Assembly: GCF_009796285.1 (NCBI RefSeq)
Contig: NZ_CP047020.1
Coordinates: forward strand, 4,712,001 to 4,776,000
DNA length: 64,000 bases
Source: Streptomyces broussonetiae
GTDB lineage: Bacteria > Actinomycetota > Actinomycetes > Streptomycetales > Streptomycetaceae
Reading direction: 5' to 3'
Shown here in pieces: positions 62,357-64,000 of this stretch. Numbering within the stretch: the first letter of the stretch is position 1; every line of letters begins with the position of its first letter. The notes beneath the pieces are model-generated. The model ran no database searches. It was not told the origin of the DNA and worked only from the letters and a program-made list of their open reading frames with translations. Made by a program: the position numbers and the translations under genes.

Positions 62357-64000
62357 CTACCGCACCACCCGCACCGGTGCCGACACCGTCACCTGGTCCA
62401 GGTCCGACACCCGGACCGTCGCCTTCATCGTCCAGGTCCCCGGGATGGGAAGGTCGAAGGAGTCGGCTCCCCAGTAGCCGCCGCGGTCGGTGACCCCGGT
62501 GTCGAGGGGGCCGATGCGCTGGGCGGGGAGGGTGAGGGAGACCCGGAGTTCGGGGACCGTGGACAGGCCGCCGTCGGGGCCGTAGACCACCGCCTGGACG
62601 GAAGTGCGGCCCACGCGGCCCGGGTCCAGGGTGATCTGGACCTTGCCGTGGCCGCCGGGGGTGCCGAGGTCGAAGGGGATCGTCGTCACGGACGCAGTCG
62701 GGATGCCCGCGTCCGCCGTACCGGACTGCGTCGCCCCGGTGGCCGTGCGGCCGGGGACGGTGCTCGTCAGGAGGGTCGTCAGGGCCAGGACCACCACCGC
62801 CACGGCCGCCTCCGCCAGCACCGAGCGGCGCAGGACGTGGAAGGGGACGGGCGGCGGCGGGGCGGGAACGGACGGCTCCGCGGGGAGCGGGGGGCCCGTT
62901 GCCGGCTCGGGGACGCGGGCCGGGGTCGTCGTGCTCGCGTGTGCCCGCACCTGTGCCGTGCGGGACGTCCAGGTGCGGGAGCAGGCCGCCGCCAGCAGGA
63001 GCGCGGTGACGGCCGCCAGTTTGGCCAGCAGCGTGCGGCCGTACGTCGTGTCCGTGAGCGCCTGCCAGGAACCGAGCCCCCGCCAGGACTGGTAGACGCC
63101 GGTCACGGCCAGCACGGTCACCGAGGCGAGCGCCAGGCGGGAGAAGCGGGCCGGGACCGAGAGCGGGAGCGCCGGAGTGCGGGACAGGGTGCGCAGGAGC
63201 GCGGCCAGGCCGCCCAGCCAGACCCCCATGGACAGCAGGTGCAGCGTGGCCGAGGTGATCGCCAGCGGGACCTGGATGCCCGCCGAGGCGTGTTCGGCCG
63301 CCGCCCAGGTCAGGGCCAGGGGCAGGGAGACGGTCGCGGCCACGGCCAGCGTGGCGCGGCGGGGGAGCCTTCTGCGGCGGGCCCGCAGGACGGCGACGAC
63401 GGCCGCCGCCAGCAGCAGCAACACCAGGCGGGCGAGCAGGAGTTCACCCGTGCGGGTCGTCGCCGTACGGGCGAGAGCGCCGAGGGAGAGGGCCCGCAGC
63501 GGCGCGGTGCCCTCCTCGTACGGTGCGCGCAGGACGAACAGGGCGGCCGTCGCGGCCATGAGGGTCCAGGCCGCGGCCAGGACGGGCGTGCGCAGCGGGG
63601 CCGCCTTCGGCGGGCGGCAGTACGCCACGAACGCCGCCGTGCCCAGCAGCAGGGCCACGGAGAGGTAGGCGAGGTAGCGCGCGATGTTGTACAGCGCCGC
63701 GGTGGCCGGGTTCTCGGTGCTGTCGGGGGCGGCGCTCACGGTCGTCGCCGTGCGGCTGCCGACGGAGAACGTCAGCGCGCCGGACACGGGGTGGCTGTCC
63801 GCCGACACCACCCGCCAGGCGACCGTGTAGGTACCGGTGGCGAGCCTCGCCGGCAGGGAGACGCGGGCGGTGTCCGAACGGCCGGGGACATGGCCGGCGG
63901 GGCCCGTGCGCACCCGGTGGTTGCTGGGGTCGTAGACCCGGAAGGAGTCGGTGAGCAGGCCGACCGACTCGCTGAACGTCAGGGTCACCTGCCGGGGGGC
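62357..64000 (-). CDS. CopC/CopD copper-resistance fusion (partial, N-terminus off the window)
   Basis: At least 547 residues; the start lies beyond 64000. The N-terminal part seen is the end of a CopC domain (VTLTFSESVGLL, then SADSHPVSGALTFSVG with a copper-ligand His). It is followed by eight or so membrane segments of a CopD domain and, after a Pro-rich linker, a last helix and a C-terminal YtkA-like extracytoplasmic domain (TIPFDLGTPGGHGKVQITLD). Likely binds or moves copper across the membrane. The C-terminus is complete. Confidence 0.85.
   Translation of the reverse strand, partial: APRQVTLTFSESVGLLTDSFRVYDPSNHRVRTGPAGHVPGRSDTARVSLPARLATGTYTVAWRVVSADSHPVSGALTFSVGSRTATTVSAAPDSTENPATAALYNIARYLAYLSVALLLGTAAFVAYCRPPKAAPLRTPVLAAAWTLMAATAALFVLRAPYEEGTAPLRALSLGALARTATTRTGELLLARLVLLLLAAAVVAVLRARRRRLPRRATLAVAATVSLPLALTWAAAEHASAGIQVPLAITSATLHLLSMGVWLGGLAALLRTLSRTPALPLSVPARFSRLALASVTVLAVTGVYQSWRGLGSWQALTDTTYGRTLLAKLAAVTALLLAAACSRTWTSRTAQVRAHASTTTPARVPEPATGPPLPAEPSVPAPPPPVPFHVLRRSVLAEAAVAVVVLALTTLLTSTVPGRTATGATQSGTADAGIPTASVTTIPFDLGTPGGHGKVQITLDPGRVGRTSVQAVVYGPDGGLSTVPELRVSLTLPAQRIGPLDTGVTDRGGYWGADSFDLPIPGTWTMKATVRVSDLDQVTVSAPVRVVR

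Overview
This is a 64 kb piece of a Streptomyces chromosome. The DNA is very GC-rich, GTG starts and GTGA/ATGA stop-start overlaps are common, and the gene set includes bldC, an Lsr2-type protein, valine dehydrogenase and an actinobacterial PurSLQ system. From memory, the backbone order (trmB, hrpA, bldC, vdh, DUF3073, purM/purF, purLQS, lsrL, purC, purD, dnaX) matches S. coelicolor around SCO4067-SCO4114. That comparison is recall, not a search.

Layout. 1-9.6 kb: a sporulation-associated regulator, L-2-hydroxyglutarate oxidase, TrmB, a PrsW-type membrane protease, an aldo/keto reductase, an M23 cell-wall peptidase behind a c-di-AMP (ydaO/yuaA) riboswitch, a PP2C phosphatase and initiator tRNA-Met. 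9.6-16 kb: an accessory block with two small regulons. The first is a MarR regulator with a RibD-like reductase-deaminase of reversed domain order and a GTP cyclohydrolase II; three copies of a TTCAA-N2-TTGAA palindrome sit in its promoters. The second is a TetR regulator divergent from an FMN reductase and a DHA2 efflux pump, with a perfect double operator between them. A second TetR gene follows.

16-24.2 kb: mobile DNA. A DUF2637-like membrane protein, a small ORF and an arsM remnant lie just outside a 6.9 kb island. The island is bounded by a 48 bp direct repeat made of the 3' half of tRNA-Lys(UUU). It holds a decayed integrase fused at a deletion junction to a truncated aldo/keto reductase, a phosphotransferase/NUDIX pair, and a signalling set of two DUF5994 proteins, a PP2C phosphatase and a STAS-GNAT fusion.

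24.2-40 kb: amino acid permease, DEAD-box RNA helicase with a repeat-rich tail, a lipoprotein, a zincin, a metallophosphoesterase, a tRNA Glu-Asp-Phe cluster, the large HrpA helicase, a second tRNA-Asp, BldC and Vdh. 40-61 kb: most of de novo IMP synthesis (purM-purF, purS-purQ-purL, purC, purD), interspersed with lsrL, three tRNA-Gly genes (one with non-canonical D and T arms), an ABC exporter coupled to a two-component system, a dimethylformamidase-like protein and an M48-like membrane protein lacking its zinc motif. 61-64 kb: dnaX, the SRP RNA, tRNA-Ser, a broken organomercurial lyase gene, and a CopC/CopD copper protein that runs off the right edge.
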